Of a stretch of DNA of 64,000 nucleotides, positions 11,806 to 24,249 are shown one piece after another (the stretch's first letter is position 1; each line of letters begins with the position of its first letter). The notes under the pieces are model-generated. The model saw only the letters and a list, made by a program, of their open reading frames with translations, did no database searches and had not been told where the DNA came from. Made by a program: the position numbers and the translations under genes. Source of the DNA: Pomacea canaliculata (taxonomy: Eukaryota > Mollusca > Gastropoda > Architaenioglossa > Ampullariidae); NCBI RefSeq assembly GCF_003073045.1, contig NC_037594.1:31298737-31362736 (forward strand), written 5' to 3'.

Positions 11806-13529
11806 ATGCTAGGAAGCTTAACGATGTTGCTGGTTGAAGCAGTTTTCTCACAAAGCGCTGAAGATGTAGCTCGGGTCCACTCAGACCTGCTCACCAACCA
11901 GTTCCCCAAAGTTCGTCCCGAGAAGGACTTGTCCCAGGTGACAGTCGTCAACGTGTCGTTTCACCTGATCTCAGTGAACGATCTGGACTCACCTTCGCAA
12001 AAACTGTCAACCAACGGGTGGATCAAAGCTTCGTGGAGAAAACATGTACCTGGAGTGGGACCCCGCAAACTACAGCGGAGTGGGGCGAATATTCCCTGAC
12101 ACCGACAAGGTGTGGCTGCCTCGTCTGACTGTCCTCAACAGCCTTAATGAGTTGAAGCCTGTCGGGACAAGCTACAGCTTCATTATAGTCACATCCAACG
12201 GACTAACTACATGGTACCCTGCGGAAGTATTTGAAACCTTCTGTGAAATAAATGTAAAATATTTTCCATTTGATATCCAAACGTGCTTCTTCACCTTCTT
12301 CAACTGGGGAGAAGACATCACCGAGGTGGACTTTCAGGTGACAGAGAACTCCGTCAATCTGACCACTTACCATGACAACGGTGAATGGGAGCTGCTCAGC
12401 ACGGGGGTATACAGACAGACACACACTTTCGACGACAAGTTGTACCCGTTAATTGTCGTGGAGATGACTTTGAAACGTCGACCCATTATTTTGATAATGA
12501 CCGTTATCTTCCCCATCTCAGTTCTTTCCTTCCTCAACGTTTTCGTCTTTTTGATACCGTTGGAATCAGGTAATGTTTTTCTATTTTACTATCACTTGGT
12601 ATATTAGCGCTGCAAGAATGTTTGTCTTACAGTACTTACCGTGTTCAAAACCATATTTTCGTCTTTTTTTCTAAACAGAAGCCTATCACAGAAGTACAAT
12701 TAATTATTGTCGCCATGTTTATGAAATGATAACAACTGTGCACACAACACACCGACTGACACACCCAAACACACATACGAATTGAGAAAAAAATCCACAC
12801 ACACACACGCGTGCTCATGGATAGTGGATAAACCCTTTTCTGATATTACAGTGCTTGCTTTTTTTTCTAACACTTTCACAATCTTTGCCATTTTGGTAAA
12901 TTTGTAAAGAATTCCAATTAATCAGGTAAGTTTGAAAAATATGCCATTGATTAACCTGCTGTAAGTCAGTGCTATGCCATGTTTTACAGGAGAGCGTCTG
13001 TCATTCTCTATGAGCGCCTTCCTGTCCTACGCCATCTTTTTTGACTTCATCCTTGGCTCTCTGCCTTCTTCCGGTGACGAGGTCTCCCTGTCTTTGATCA
13101 TCATTTCCGCTCAGCTTTTTCTGTCTTCGGTGTACGTGCTCGTCGGCATCCTGACCTCGGCCCTGGTTCACCGGGATGATGCCACTAAGCCCTGTGCCCG
13201 CCATCACGAAGACTGTGGTCATGTGGCTGGAGGTCCTTCTGTGTCTGAAGCCGACTTCTCGACGGTTTGCGGTCCTCGGGAAGAGGAATGTCGTCGGCGT
13301 GTCTGAGATATCCCAAGTTCACGGGTCAAAGGTAGCCAAAGATTCCATTCCTCGCACGGTGTACGGAGGGCAAGATAACCGTGTTGGGGAGGCGCCGACA
13401 GTTATCTCCCAGGAAAGTATGACGTGGCTTAGAGTGTGTCAGGCTGTGGACCGTCTTTGTTTTGCTTTCTTCTTCACCGGGTTGTGTGCAATGTATACTG
13501 GGTTTTTGTTTATCATGAAAGTTACATGA
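11806..13529 (+). CDS. nAChR-like Cys-loop channel subunit, gene 3 (subfamily B), two frame breaks
   Basis: Exon 1 is 11806-12569 and exon 2 is 12990-13529, with a 420-bp GT-AG phase-1 intron. I chose the ATG at 11806 because it yields MLGSLTMLLVEAVFSQ before SAEDV. The ATG matching gene 4's start lies further upstream but is out of frame here. One extra base near 12039-12046 (tcgtggagaaaacatg against gene 4 tcgtggaaaaatacg) shifts the frame after the loop D region. The second frame carries WDPANYSGV, the Cys-loop CEINVKYFPFDIQTC, loop B tryptophan (FNWGED) and TM1. In exon 2, GERLSF opens TM2. An extra C in the run at 13190-13192 (aagccctg) breaks the cytoplasmic loop, after which KTVVMWLEVLLCLKP, an amphipathic helix (MTWLRVCQAVDRLCF) and TM4 follow. 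Loop C cysteines are absent. The gene is well preserved apart from the two indels. Confidence 0.8.
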
Positions 13530-13673
13530 TTAAATCTGAAGTTAAATAGTTGCTTCCCTTGAGTGGAAATTAATACATTTTAGTGAACATTACTTCTTGC
13601 TGAAACGATATTGTAATTTGCATGCAGATGCGTTAGCTGATTGTACACAACCTACAAAATGTTTAGGGCTCGA

Positions 13674-13679
13674 AATAAA
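13674..13679 (+). promoter_or_regulatory. candidate poly(A) signal of gene 3
   Basis: AATAAA about 145 bases downstream of the gene 3 stop codon, the first such hexamer after the gene. Confidence 0.45.
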
Positions 13680-14027
13680 CAGAAATAACTGCAACAGGGG
13701 TGATTTTATTTGTTTTAAAATATTACATTTCATTACTTGATGTTACAATTTCAGAAGAAGTAACTTCTAATCTGTTTACATGTCTACTTTGGTTTCATAG
13801 AAATGCTGATTTTCTTAATCAAAATGCTGATTTTTTTCGGGTTTTATTTACTTTAATTTTGCTTTATTTTACACTCTGTTTAAACATGTCCAAGTAAAAT
13901 TTTTGTTTCGGTGAATAAGATGTTAAGCAAATTTTGTCTTCTATCCAGAGTGTTTACACAAAATAACATGATCTCTGTACTCTCCCTTAACTCACTTTCT
14001 CTGTAGTTTACACCATACAGTTTGTGT
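13680..14027. other. AT-rich 3' flank of gene 3
   Basis: Low-complexity AT-rich DNA with one short open frame (13700-13897) that looks spurious. Nothing else seen. Confidence 0.4.
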
Positions 14028-14165
14028 TAAGTTTTCTGTAAACAATCTATTAGGGAACAAATATCATGCCAGTCCACTATTGACTACAAACATGCGAATG
14101 GACGTGTGGGTCACTGTTCTATGGCAACGACAGTCACAGTCTGCAATGGTAAACTCGTTGTCGGT
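14028..14165 (+). repeat. duplicated intergenic block, copy 1
   Basis: Aligns with 15587-15730. Shared strings include ctgtaaacaatct, aatggacgtgtgggtc and cacagtctgc in the same order and spacing. This is non-coding sequence duplicated about 1.55 kb apart upstream of gene 4, presumably a by-product of the array's unequal exchanges or an unrecognised repeat family. Confidence 0.6.
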
Positions 14166-15586
14166 GTCTGGAAATATTAATCACAGTTTTATTGAATAAT
14201 TCATTTCTTATACTTCACAAAGCAGTAAAGAAAAACAGTTATAGTTTACAATGTAGCAACTCTTAATGGACAAAAGTATAGAAATGACAATCACAGTTTA
14301 CGATGTAACAAATAATAATTGTGGACAATAACAACATTTTAACCCCGTTGTTTCTGCCAAAGAGAGAAATATAAACTTGCAATTCTTCTTCTAATTTCGT
14401 CTCCAAGAGGAGTGCTAGAAAAATCAGTATCAATATTTTGAAACGATTAAACACTTAGAAAGTGTATGGTTACAAAGTGTTAAATGCTTTGCTTTAAATG
14501 ATAAAATGTGTCCAACGTATCCCAAACAAAAGACCTGTCCTGATGATCGCCATTTTGCGGATAACAGTAAAGGGTGACACTCTCTTTAAATATGAAGCTG
14601 TACATTCTTTGCTTCGGTTATTAAATCGCTAAATCAATCTTTGCTTGTTGTTTATCTGTAGTTTACATTATACAGTCTTTGTTCGTGTGGATATGGCAGA
14701 TGAAGAATACTAGAACTCTACAGTTCCAGGAGAATTGAGAAATCCGAATTTACTAAGTAGGCGTTTACTGATATTCTGGGTGATTACAAGTCTGTCTGAA
14801 ACTAGTGAGTCTGTCATGTGATCATACCTATGCTCCAACAAGCAGGAGCAAAATATATTAATGTGCATATTCCTAGGCATGCTATTATGTAATAACTGAT
14901 GTGCACAATAATTAATGAAGCAAAGTTAAATAATGTTAATAAAGAGCTCTGTCATATAATGCAGCTCATTGGGAAATGTTCTGTCAATAACGAATTCACT
15001 GTTTACAGAATAAGTTTTGGTATTTTATTGGCCATTCAGTTATTGGTTTCCTAGTGATTCTTATCACGAATGGAAGCTAAGACAAAGAAAACTATCACAA
15101 CCAGCATCTCTGGCGGAGGTAAATCAATTCCTAAAATGAAAACTGATCCCATTCCCTCTTGTTTACCGTTGGGTACAAAATTGAATCGGCATGTAGTGTT
15201 AACATCTCTTACACAGGAACAATAAGCCTGGTTTGAATAATAAAGAAGAACGATAACTCACTTTGTATCGCCAAGCAATATTGTAGGCTCCATGTACTTT
15301 ACTAATGGGATGATACACAGCACTCAGACGGCGCCAACACTTTCACTTTTACTTTATGTGTAACGGTCTTGATGTAAGCTCTGTGTGTAATAATGTTGGT
15401 GTGTTTTCTGTTGTTTTTCTAGGAAGGATATTTTAACAGCTTCGCATACCAACACGGTCACTGTAATTATATAAACAAACTCTCAGAAAGTTCCAGAAGA
15501 GGTTCTTTTCTCTTTCACAAAATATTGCATCAGCAGCAAACGACCCTGAATGCAGTTCATGAGACAAATCATTGCCGAGGTTTGGT
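14166..15586. other. intergenic stretch upstream of gene 4
   Basis: No gene seen. The part at about 15355-15500 resembles 18540-18720 downstream of gene 4 (shared gtgtgtaataatgtt-like and cactgtaattat-like strings followed by agttcagaag-like sequence). This suggests gene 4 sits inside a duplicated interval. Confidence 0.4.
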
Positions 15587-15730
15587 AAGTTCTTCTGTAA
15601 ACAATCTGTTATCGAACAACTCTGCTGCCGTTCTGTTCGTGATTCCAAACGACAAACCCGCTAATGGACGTGTGGGTCCTGCTCCATGTCAACCACAGTC
15701 TGCCATTCTAAAACCTTTGTTGTTGTAGAT
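15587..15730 (+). repeat. duplicated intergenic block, copy 2
   Basis: Partner of 14028-14165, with small indels between the copies. The open frame 15525-15728 lies over it but shares no reading frame with copy 1, so the block is taken as non-coding. Confidence 0.6.
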
Positions 15731-16276
15731 GTCCGAGACGAGTGCTAAGCAAAGATTTGGGAAGTTGTTAAACAAGAGAAACCATTGTAAAGATTAGATC
15801 ATGGATATTGAGAAAGTGTTAAAGTTCATTCCTTACATGACAGTACGTGTCTTGCAAAAGGTACCCGCAACACGAGACCTGTTCAGTTAATTCCGAAGCA
15901 ATTTTAGGATGACATTAAAAGTTGACCAATCGTCATTAAAAAATCGATTCTCGTCAACTCCAAAAGCTGCTGGCGGCTTGGTGATGCCATCAAAAGGGTT
16001 GCGCATGCGCGTGCAGGCAGGTGAATGTACTTGTGACATGTCCGGTACAGGGCAAGTAGGTGAGCTTGTATTTCGATAATTTGCTATCGTTAGTAGGATA
16101 AGGTTGTTTGAATAAGATAACTGAAATACAAGTCTAAAAAATTGCATATTTTTTATCCCATAATGCCAAGAAAGACATTTAATTAAAAGTCACAAAGCTT
16201 TTGTAAGAAAAAATATCATCGAGTTTTATTTCATTGGCCGTTAGAGATAATTGCAGCTCCTACAAAGACAGGATTC
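15731..16276. other. 5' flank of gene 4 with an NRF1-like palindrome
   Basis: Contains TGCGCATGCGC at 16000-16010, a perfect match to the NRF1 palindrome known from animal promoters, 267 bases upstream of the gene 4 start codon. No TATA box is evident. Regulatory use is an inference. Confidence 0.4.
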
Positions 16277-17830
16277 ATGGATACCGTGCATCTAGCAAGT
16301 CTGACAATGTTGCTGGTGAAAGCAGTTTTCTCCCAAAGTGCTGAAGATGTAGCTCGGGTCCACTCAGACCTGCTCACCAACCAGTTCCCTAAAGTTCGTC
16401 CCGAGAAGGACTTGTCCCAGGTGACAGTCGTCAACATGTCGTTTCACCTGATCTCAGTGAACGGTCTGGACACAGCTTCGCAAAAACTGTCAACCAACGG
16501 GTGGATCAAAGTGTCGTGGAAAAATACGTACCTGGAGTGGGACCCCGCAAACTACAGTGGAGTTTGGCGAATATTCCCAGAACCAGACAAGGTGTGGCTG
16601 CCTCGTCTGACTGTCATCAACAGCCTCAATGAGTTGAAGCCCATCGGGACAAGCTACAGCTTCATCATGGTCACATCTGATGGAATAACTTCATGGTACC
16701 CTGCAGAAGTATTTGAAACCTTCTGTGCAATTAATGTTAAACAATTTCCGTTTGATTTTCAAACGTGTAATTTCGCTATTTTCAACTGGGGAGAAAGCAA
16801 AATAGAGGTGGATCTTCAGGTGACTAATGATTCCGTGGATCTGAGCACTTACTTCAACAATAGTCAATGGGAGATGACGAACACGCGGGTCTTCAAAGAA
16901 TTCATGAAGGTGGACGGCGAATCGCATCCGGTAGTTACCGTGGAGATCACATTGAAGCGTCTGAATGTTCTGTTGGTCCTCACCGCTGTCCTGCCCATCG
17001 ATGTGCTTTCATTGATCAATGTCTTCGTCTTCCTCATTCCTCCTCAGTCAGGTACGTAGCTTCTGACTCCTGCTTCAAATTAAATTTGATATTGCAAAAG
17101 CAGTTCAGGATTTTGTCAAAATGTTTTCAGCTGGAAAAATACTTACTGCTAAGTTTGTTCTAAAGAGTACTCTTATGTCTAAGGTGAGTCCATCACATCT
17201 TTGCTGTACAGAAATAATTTTGTAACATGTGAAAATAAAAGAATACCTGTAGTAGCTTGTTTTTAACTATGAGAAAAACTATTCTGAACAAGAATGATAT
17301 GTTTTACAGAAGAGCGTCTGTCGTTTTCCATGAGCGCCTTTCTCTCCTATGGAGTGTTCTTCAGCTTCCTGCTCGACTCCTTGCCTTCTTCCGGAGGAGA
17401 AGTTCCCCTGGCTTTGCTCCTAACTACCGTGCTGCTCTTTCTTTCTGCTGCCTGCATCCTTCTGTGCATCTTGACCTCGATCCTCGTTCACCGTGATGAT
17501 GTCACTCGTCCTGTTCCTGTCTTCACCAAGAATGTGGTCCTGTGGCTGGAGGTTGTCCTCCTCATGAAGAGGAAACCTTCGCGACTTCAACATGTCAACA
17601 AGATAAATGTCGTCGGCGTCGCTGTGGAAGAAGTCACTGAAGATTCCATTTCCCAAGCGGTGTATGCAAGAGAAGATAACCATGCTCGGCAGGAGCCGGT
17701 ACTTCCGGTGACCTCCCAGCAGAGCGTCACGTGGCTTAGAGTATGTCTCGCTCTGGACCGTCTGTTCTTCACGACCTTCTTTGCCGTACTGATAGTCATG
17801 AATGGTGTTTTCTTTTTCATAACTATTTAG
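16277..17830 (+). CDS. nAChR-like Cys-loop channel subunit, gene 4 (subfamily B), intact, EER pore motif
   Basis: Two exons, 16277-17051 and 17310-17830, with a 258-bp GT-AG phase-1 intron (donor gtacgt, acceptor ttttacag), encode 431 residues without interruption. The signal peptide is 1-20, cut before SAEDV. The extracellular domain has loop D W81, loop A I114 in place of the ACh-contacting Tyr, a C150-C164 Cys-loop and loop B W171, but no vicinal cysteines in loop C. TM1 is about 230-255. The codon split by the intron joins as GAA, so the inner pore mouth reads EER: Glu at -2' as well as -1'. Position 20' is Asp, so three acidic ring positions predict cation permeability. The cytoplasmic loop is about 100 residues, followed by MTWLRVCLALDRLFF (here VTWLRV) and TM4. 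With gene 1 it is the best candidate for a working channel subunit in the array. Confidence 0.92.
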
Positions 17831-18539
17831 AAAGCCATGTTATGGGGATGGTCGAATATTTCTCTTTCTCTGCCACAAGACTTGATTAAATTTTTATCGT
17901 TTGTGTGCAATTATTTTATTTTATTTTTTTCCAGTCTAGAAATGTTGGTTTTAAGGATACTCATTGTACCCGGATGTGATGTTTTACTTGTTTATTTTAG
18001 TCTCTTTCTTTTCACAACTTATCGTCAGTACAGGTGATGTGCAGGTCTCCGTGATAATGTCGATGCACACCTTTATGAAAAGTGACAAAAAGCAGGTATA
18101 TACCCAAACAGTCATTGATAACTGGTGAGCTGTACTCAGCTGCGACCATTGCTAACACCATCCCCTAAAACAGATTAAGTGCCAGTAACATGACATAAGG
18201 TAAGTGGTACATCATATCAAGACACAAAATCACACAATCGAAAATTTCAATTTAATTTTGCAGCACCTGTTCATCCCATGCTCATACAACTGACAGTTCA
18301 CCTGTGGTTGATGAGGTGGAAGACAGAAAATAACGATTTCGTGCCTGTTACCTGTGCACACACCACACTAGTGTTTGCCTTAACTCCTAAATGCAAATTC
18401 TGTGGCTAGTCCATGTCTGTGTGAACACAGTGCTAAAAGCTTTTCTCACAATTTGCTGTAACAAGGTTGATTGGCTTTGTGTGTGTAATGATCTCAACAT
18501 AAACCTTTCTACAACAACCTTTATGTTTTTCTTGTATGT
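17831..18539. other. 3' flank of gene 4
   Basis: Presumed 3' UTR and intergenic DNA. ATTAAA at 17885-17890 is a possible poly(A) signal. No gene or repeat recognised. Confidence 0.4.
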
Positions 18540-18720
18540 AATATTTTGATGTACACTTTGTGTAGTAATGCATAGGCTAATTGTCTGTGTAATAATGTTT
18601 GGCTATGCTCCTCTGTGTGGTTGTTGTTTACGGACAGATAATCTAATAGTCTCGTGTACCTGTCATTGTAATTATGTTAACATGCCTTCACAAAGTTCAG
18701 AAGCTTGCTCTTTGACCTCC
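18540..18720 (+). repeat. intergenic block similar to 15355-15500
   Basis: Similar in order to the stretch upstream of gene 4, including the gtgtaataatgttt, tgtcattgtaattatgt and aaagttcagaag strings. The similarity was found by eye and is imperfect. It supports duplication of a unit including flanking DNA. Confidence 0.4.
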
Positions 18721-20388
18721 TCAAACTACAACACAGAGCATTGGCATCAAATTAACCAAGTACAGGCCGAGATGTAAATTCTTATGCAAGCAACCTATTC
18801 CACAAAAAATATATAAAGATATAGTGTTATCAACGGACATTACAACGATTGCGACCTACAATGGCGGTCGACAGACAACACAAGCATACACAATCCTGTA
18901 ACATAAACATGCCCTCAATTCATTACAGAACGTTTACCACATACGAAGGAATACTAAAATTTGAAAATTGTTTTGAAATGAATAAACACGACAGTAGCTG
19001 CCTACAGTGCAATACATCAGTTGTTGAAGTAGACATCGTCTGTAGCTGCGGTCGCCACCAGCACCAGCACCACCAGCGCCAGGTGGATGATGTCAGAATC
19101 AAAGCAAGCAATGCAACCAGGCACATACAAATTATCTTTCTCTTTGTAAAAAAGTGTGAGACTAAAGAATCTATTCAAAGACAACAGCGCCCCTATGCTC
19201 GATTCCTGTGATTTTGAAACAAATATCAACAAAGAGAGAGAGGACACTTCCGTAGGGTAAAGATTGTGGGAACGAAAGATGAAAGAACAAGTGATGAGAC
19301 TGATAGAGCCAAGTGAGAATGACAGATATGACAATGAAAGACCTGGGTTTCCTCAGGAGGTAGAGGCGTTGTTTCCAAAGGATTTATGGTCAGAATCCAC
19401 AGAGAACTGTAACAGAAAATGTAAAACTCAGTTACGTAGTTCGGCACCGTAATGGAGGGGGAGTCCACAGGTCCGTCTGCACCGGGAGTCTTGTTAACAT
19501 TTAATCACATGATCTGATGTGTGACAGATGACTGGACAGTCAGCAATCTTGCTCAGGGACAACAGACTGCTTTGTGCGATAACATTGAGAAAAGTCATGC
19601 TTCTCAAAGCTGGTGTCAAAAGCATGTTGCGAAGATGACGATCAACATCCACCAGCCAGTTATTTCATTAACACCAACAGCCAAGACAAAGCACTTCGCC
19701 ATTAGAATCATTTGTACTCAACAGACAGAAGGACACAGGCACCTGTGTGACCAGCTCACCATCCACCCGTGACAGGAACTGCGACAAGCGAATGAGAGGA
19801 CGGTCCAGTTGTCCTCTAAGAACTTTGCCTCTGTTCCCAGCAAAACAGTCCCCTGGGGTCAACCAGAAATTAAATGTTTACGTTTTGCTCCAGTGTGTAC
19901 TTCTCCAGGTGTAATGGATCTCAACAAACAGGGTGGATGCGAGCAGTGCACTTAGTACTTTGAAGTTTGATCCACGTAGCAATCGGGTAAATTGTTGCAC
20001 AGGTATTTCCACACGCACACACGGGCACACGACACATGGACACACGGACACACACCCATGCACGTACCGATGTCTTACGACAGAACACCCGGCCTTGCAC
20101 ACATGCCACACGCAGAGAATAAACTTTGTACCCGGTACTATTAGAAGCCCTTGTCACTGTTATTCTCTCTATTGGTCGTCAGCTTGCTTGACCAGAGATC
20201 GTTGGTCAACATGAAGATTGCTTGGATGAAGCGACTGACTAAGCTCACCAGAGAGGTTTCCATATAATGTTCTGGTGCAATCTGATCCATTGTTGAAACC
20301 TCGGACAAACTGATTCCGTGCTTCGCTCATGTGACAGAAAATACTATGTCGCAAACCTGGGGCGGGGTCCGTTGATTTGGTAGGTGGT
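18721..20388. other. intergenic stretch between genes 4 and 5 (left part)
   Basis: The largest gap in the array begins here. A 120-codon plus-strand frame (18849-19211) contains a few Cys and His residues but no recognisable domain. Other frames are shorter. CA-rich simple sequence lies at about 20010-20070. Nothing I would call a gene. Confidence 0.4.
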
Positions 20389-20713
20389 ACGATATCTGAC
20401 GAGCGGCCCGGTGGCGCAACGGTTAGCGCTGTTAGCGCCTGTCACCAATACAGTGAAGGTTGGCTGCCCTGAGTTCAATTCTCGTCTCGGGCACGCTGTT
20501 CTTTCTCTGCACGTGGCATCTGTTTACAGGGCTGGCTGCTCTCCGCCAAGGACGGTCCCAAGCCCGGCTGAAAAAGGAGGAGGATTGGGCGTGGGGCCAG
20601 CACCCCCACCTCGTAAAAACAAATCCTTGCTACAAAAACATCGACAACAGTAAACTGTTGTCGATGGCAAAAAAAAATAAAAAAAAAACAAAAAAAAAAA
20701 AACGATATCTGAC
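20389..20713 (+). mobile_element. tRNA-derived SINE with 12-bp target-site duplications and poly(A) tail
   Basis: The element body is 20401-20701. The head resembles a tRNA gene, with a box A-like ggtggcgcaacggttagcgc near 20409-20428 and a box B-like gagttcaattctc near 20470-20482. These are the RNA polymerase III promoter elements. The body is about 170 bp and ends in an A-rich tail (about 20668-20701). The 12-base string acgatatctgac occurs immediately before (20389-20400) and immediately after (20702-20713), a perfect target-site duplication left by LINE-assisted retroposition. Perfect flanks and tail imply a fairly recent insertion. The overlapping open frames are spurious. It is not autonomous. 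Confidence 0.88.
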
Positions 20714-21498
20714 ACTCGGTTGGTACCTATATTGCGGCAGGTTCTAGCTAGAAGCTCCTCGTTGTACACAACCCACACAGGCATGTTCACGCAAGAGGTT
20801 CCATTATTAAGTATTGGTGTAAAAGATAAGAATAATCTTTGAGATACGATATTTTTCACTTCCACGTGTCTGGGTTTACCTGCACTGGCAAAGACCTCCA
20901 AACCATGGGTAAAATGCCTCAACCAATCACTGGCCAAAGATGGAAATGGAGAAATTTGATTTTCAGTCAGACATGCATCTTGAGACATCAACATCTGTGG
21001 TGGCTCATTAGTCAAGAAACGTTTCACAAGACAGGCGCTGTGGAAGGAACTTAATGAAAATACTCATCTCGGCGGATAGATATTAGTTTCCCTTCAAGTG
21101 TTCGCTTTAATGGACATTAATGGGTTCCACACAGATCGGTAAAAAAAGACAAAACCTTTGTGTCCTCTATCAGCGGCCACCAGGCGATTGTTATGATTGT
21201 TATCAGATGAAGCAAACCGTTAATGAAAGATCTGGGGAACCACTGGCACCACACGCCACGCGGTGTGTCACCCGATCGTACCTGAGCAGGTGAAGGCGGA
21301 AATGAGTAATTCACCGAAACTAGAGCATACTTTGTAAATATTCATTGAACCCAACACTGTAGTGGTTCCATGTATTAGCTGCAAATAAAATAAACGTGTT
21401 TGCTTCTTCTGGTCCGAGAGTGGACGAGCTATTGATTGCATGCGTGCGCCACTCCTTCCTTTGCTCGTCTGACGCAGGTCTGCCACCCGAGACACGAC
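20714..21498. other. intergenic stretch, no gene seen
   Basis: A minus-strand frame of 167 codons (20524-21027) runs across the SINE and its A-tail and is not credible. No other structure recognised. Confidence 0.4.
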
Positions 21499-21620
21499 AC
21501 CCGTTAGCTTGTAGGACCGGGAGGGTACCCGCTAGCTTGTAGGATAGGGAGGGGCACCCATTAGCTTGTAGGACAGAGAGGGGTACCCGTTACTTTGTAG
21601 GACAGGGAGGGTACCCATTA
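21499..21620. repeat. 28-29 bp minisatellite, about four copies
   Basis: Tandem units of the form acccgttagcttgtaggac followed by agggagggt, four copies plus a partial, with point differences between units. Starts: 21499, 21527, about 21556 and about 21585. Non-coding. Confidence 0.85.
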
Positions 21621-23266
21621 GTACCCATTTCTTCACAGGTGGCGCAAGCAGGGTGTGCCTAAACAAAAGCTCTCGGGCAAAGGTCTCGAACATTTGCAGG
21701 AGAGAATAGTCTTCTGGGATAAATATCCTTGTTCCACAGACCCCCGGAAAATGAAATTCCAGACAAAAGGTTTAACAAAATAATGGTGGGAGGCGCTTTA
21801 CCCTGGGGACTAGTGCAATAGTTTCTGGAAATTACAAACACTTTTGGGTTTGTGACAGCCCTCTCCCCTGTCCCCCCAGCATCTGTTCAGTACAAATTAT
21901 TGCCTGTCATTGAATGTCAAGGTGATGCAAGGAGAGGGATGGACTCTAGAACTTTCACGGACTTCAAGGACAAAAGAGCGAGGAGATTGGAGCTCTACTT
22001 TTTGTAGTTCTGCCTTGTAATACGCTCATAGCCTTATAAATGTATCATACAAACACGTGAAGTATTGTTATTATTGTTATACAAATGTTGTCACAAACCT
22101 GTTTTACTTTTTAGCCGGGAAAGGGAGAGGAAATGGAGAGTAGATGGAGGAGGATGTGGGAAGGCGCAGAAGGCGAGAGATCGACGTGTGTCTGTGTGCT
22201 GAGTCATCAGATGGCCGAGGTTTTAATTAACTACCATTGAAGGGACGAAATGGGAAGGGTGGGAAGAATGATAAAGACTGTTTTGCTGGGGAATAATTTT
22301 ATTCGTGTGCTGGTCTCTTCCTTGACTGGATCGAGAAACGTGATAGTCTCCTCGGTGTGTAAAAGTCCTGACCATACTTTGAGGAATTTTTTTTAATTCA
22401 AACCTGTTGAGGTAAGTCTGTGTCTGTCAGCTTTTGTTTTAAACTGTGGTTGATGTCGTTGGGATGTTGTAAATTAATGGTGGAATTTTTATCTTAAGAT
22501 TAATGTTTTTTTCTGTATGAATAAATAATTGAAAGTATTATATTGGTCGTAGTAAATGCTTTAGTAAGTGATATCTCGTATTTTAGAGACTGCTAATTTT
22601 GTTCCCAGGTTTTATTTTCATTTATTTGTCTTGTTATCTGATTTGTGTTTGTTGGCTGTCTTCACAGTCCCAGCAATAGTGTTATGTCAACACGGTCCAG
22701 TCTGCGAGGTCCTCATAACAAGATTAAAAATATTCTCTCCTCTCAGCGCTCTCCACTAACAACAAACATACACCACAGTTAATTAAGTGAATCAACGACA
22801 GATTCGTCAACATTGTTATTACAGTCATATGACTCAGCATTACTGTGTTCGTGAAGAGTGTATTGCAATAACCAAATATATGAGACCTCGAAAGACTGGT
22901 ATCCAAACGTTTTATTTTGTTTTTCAGTTATATTAATTGAGCGCTGAGGATCTTCAGTAGACCGATCAATTAATGTCACACTGATCATGTCTGAAAGGTA
23001 GAAGAATCGATCCGCTACGGACAAGCTCCAGCGACCATTCAGATCACTCGACCTCCTTTGGCGCCGGCGCTGAATGGTGGGCTCGCCAGCAAGATAAAAA
23101 GTCCCACTCACCTGTCCTGCTCGCACACGTGCCAGGTAGATGAACTAAGTGGTTATTGAGTGCTGTCTGGTGAACACAACAACAAGTAGCGACTCCAACA
23201 TCTAAAAATAATTGATTCGTAATATTGTGACCAGTAACGGTGAGTAAACAACAAGGATATAACTTC
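21621..23266. other. intergenic stretch and 5' flank of gene 5
   Basis: No gene recognised. A TATA-like gataaaaag lies near 23091-23099, about 175 bases before the gene 5 start codon, and could set the transcription start. The short frames here, including 22568-22759, have no similarity I can name. Confidence 0.35.
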
Positions 23267-23274
23267 TGACGTCA
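23267..23274 (+). promoter_or_regulatory. CRE palindrome overlapping gene 5 start codon
   Basis: Perfect TGACGTCA whose last base is the A of the gene 5 ATG. A second perfect copy lies at 23320-23327 inside the signal-peptide codons, preceded by CACG to form CACGTGACGTCA. Both are conserved in gene 6. These match the CREB/ATF site, but use as a regulatory element is inferred. Confidence 0.4.
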
Positions 23275-24193
23275 TGAGAGTACTGATATTCACTGCCGCT
23301 GTCTTCGCTCAGCTCCACGTGACGTCATGTCAAAGTGCAGTCAACGTCACGAGGGTCCACGAGCACGTGTACAACGTCATCACCCCGTACACAAGACCCG
23401 TCAAAAATTACTCCACCATCACGAACGTTCGGGTGCTTTTCCACCTGATGGCCATCAACGACTTCGACACGGCCTCGCAGAAGCTGACTAGCACCGGGTG
23501 GATGCAGGTGCAGTGGCAGAACGAGTACCTGGCGTGGGACCCGGCAGCCTTTGGCGGAGTCATTAACATCTTCCCTGATCCTACTCAGGTGTGGCGGCCT
23601 CGTCTGACTCTACGGAACACCATGAAGGACCTGAAGGCCATCGGCGAGGAGTACATCGTCATCATGGCGAGGTACGATGGGTTCATGGAATGGTACCCGG
23701 CGGAGCAGTTCGAAACCTTCTGTTACGTGGACGTCACGTACTTTCCTTTTGACATACAAACGTGCACCTGGCAGTTGTTCATCTGGGCAGAAGACATGGG
23801 TCAATTGACCTCCTGCAGCTGTGGCCTACCATTGACCTCAGCTTCTACTCTGGAAATGGTGAGTGGGAGATGATCTCAACTCAAGCGACAAAGAGGAACT
23901 GGACCCTCGACGGCGCCCTCTACCCTGAGCTCGTGTACAAGATGACACTGAAGAGGCGACCGTCACTTCTGGTGCTGACTGTCCTCATGCCAGTCCTGCT
24001 TCTGGCTTTCATCAATGTCTTCGTCTTCAGTATTCCTTCTGAGTCAGGTAACCATAGCAACCAAGTTTGGTGTGAATATGTCTGTATGCAGTGATTGCAG
24101 AGACAGAGCGTGTGTGTGTGTGTGTGTATTAGAGGAAGATAAATAAAAGCGATATTAAATAGCATATTAAATAAAACCTTTAATCAAACGATT

Positions 24194-24249
<56 letters not shown>

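Noticed and set aside
18849-19211. 120-codon frame with Cys and His residues as a zinc-binding protein
   Set aside because: Cys/His spacing fits no zinc-finger pattern, and the His-Gln run comes from a CACCAG simple repeat.
20460-21027. Plus-strand 95-codon and minus-strand 167-codon open frames
   Set aside because: They run through the SINE and its A-rich tail, and part of each translation is poly-Lys or poly-Phe.
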